From Planctomycetota bacterium (GTDB lineage Bacteria; Planctomycetota; PUPC01; JACPCR01): a DNA stretch of 6,896 nt. Each line of letters starts with the position of its first letter. Position 1 is the first letter of the stretch. The notes below the pieces were generated by a model. The model ran no database searches. It was not told where the DNA came from and saw only the letters and a list, made by a program, of their open reading frames with translations. Shown one piece after another: positions 6,245 through 6,896 of this stretch. Where the stretch lies: contig JASLXP010000293.1 of NCBI GenBank assembly GCA_030740295.1, positions 1 to 6,896 on the forward strand, given 5' to 3'. The position numbers and the translations under genes are program-made.

Positions 6245-6896
6245 TCACCCGTCCTTCACATGCTTCCCATTCGTGCTCGTGAGCGCGCCGAAAGGGTCCT
6301 CGCGTTCCGGTGGCTCGGTCTCGCCGCCGACGAAGAATTCTATCGCCGCCAGGAGCACTAGAACGCCTGCGCCCATGAGCGACGCACAAGGGATGACGAG
6401 CTCGGTGTAGAGGAGGTTCATCAGGACCTCCTGCTGATAGAAGCCAAAGAAAGTGGCGACTCCACATCCCCACGCCAGGGCGAACCATTCCTGCGCAGTG
6501 CGAATGGCGTACATCCGTGATGCGCGCCAGAACATTCCGAAAGTGCCTCCGACCAGGGGCCCGAAACAGACGGCCAGAATGAGAGACTCCTGCGACTGAA
6601 GATCTTTGAAATAGAATGTCGCACCCAGGAAGAAGACCAGACCCAATGGAAGCGCCAGCTTGATGTAACTCGAAAACAGGGCAATCGCTTCCTCGAGACC
6701 GCTGTCCATGGGGATGTTCCGCTCTTCTCTTGTCAAGAGAACCAGGGCTATCAGTCCGCCGATGAGCGCGCCGGGGTATGGGTTGTCTTTGGAGATTCCG
6801 AAGATGTAGAGCGTCGACACTCGGCACCCGAACTGGCCGACTATCGCGCCAGCAGTAACCAGAATCATGACCGTTGCACAACGCCCGCCTGAGAAA
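6245..6896 (-). CDS. Unrecognised multi-pass membrane protein, N-terminus beyond the right edge
   Basis: The frame stays open from the ATG at 6868 to the window edge, adding FSGGRCATV. That ATG falls inside a hydrophobic helix and has no Shine-Dalgarno, so the gene probably starts outside the window; if the ATG is the start the protein is 207 residues. Counting from that ATG, hydrophobic segments are at about 1-24, 32-46, 60-85, 96-113, 125-143 and 156-180. A charged hydrophilic tail rich in Glu, Pro and Lys ends the protein. Notable motifs are GQFGCRVSTLYIFG (11-24), YPGALIGG (31-38) and FGPLVGGTFGMFWR (102-115), all small-residue rich. GQFGCR slightly recalls the prolipoprotein transferase Lgt, but the order and spacing of motifs do not fit it. 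The family and function are unknown. The sequence ends just before a 7-base tandem array. Confidence 0.7.
   Translation of the reverse strand, partial: FSGGRCATVMILVTAGAIVGQFGCRVSTLYIFGISKDNPYPGALIGGLIALVLLTREERNIPMDSGLEEAIALFSSYIKLALPLGLVFFLGATFYFKDLQSQESLILAVCFGPLVGGTFGMFWRASRMYAIRTAQEWFALAWGCGVATFFGFYQQEVLMNLLYTELVIPCASLMGAGVLVLLAAIEFFVGGETEPPEREDPFGALTSTNGKHVKDG

Overview
The window comes from a moderately GC-rich bacterium, judged by eye. It mixes SD-led and SD-less starts and uses one TTG and one GTG start. The gene content (a MutL/GlmL-type ATPase, unnamed conserved membrane proteins, an acid-sugar enolase and a PhyH dioxygenase) and the dispersed ACAGGC-ATCTT-GCCTGT palindrome, whose reverse translation contains 'GKMPVLP' and 'RQDACP', fit large-genome environmental lineages such as Hydrogenedentes, Planctomycetes, Latescibacteria or Poribacteria. 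This placement is an inference from gene content; the sequence gives no direct taxonomic marker.

Region 1 (1-3940, + strand) is one gene train. It holds the C-terminal end of a multi-pass membrane protein (cut by the left edge), a protein with a large exported domain held between two membrane anchors, a six-helix membrane protein, and a 607-residue ASKHA ATPase of the MutL/GlmL (glutamate mutase L) family. The three membrane genes are translationally coupled: the stops and starts overlap (TGATG and ATGA) and each downstream gene has a strong Shine-Dalgarno inside the previous one. The ATPase follows after a 108-base gap that contains two copies of a palindromic repeat. No glutamate mutase subunit or other B12 enzyme is visible, so the ATPase may work with the membrane proteins. 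This is the best candidate here for an undescribed system.

Region 2 (4059-6077) is a divergent metabolic pair. On the - strand is a mandelate racemase-type enolase superfamily enzyme with complete metal ligands but a K-x-E in place of the usual K-x-K. On the + strand is a PhyH-type Fe(II)/2-oxoglutarate dioxygenase with all facial-triad and 2-oxoglutarate residues. They share a 108-base intergenic region and could act in one catabolic route for a sugar acid or similar hydroxylated compound. The substrate cannot be read from the sequence.

Region 3 (6078-6896) holds a ten-unit tandem array of a 7-base repeat (CCATTCA) and then, on the - strand, the C-terminal part of an unrecognised multi-pass membrane protein that runs off the right edge. 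No RNA genes, CRISPR arrays, insertion sequences or convincing intrinsic terminators were found.
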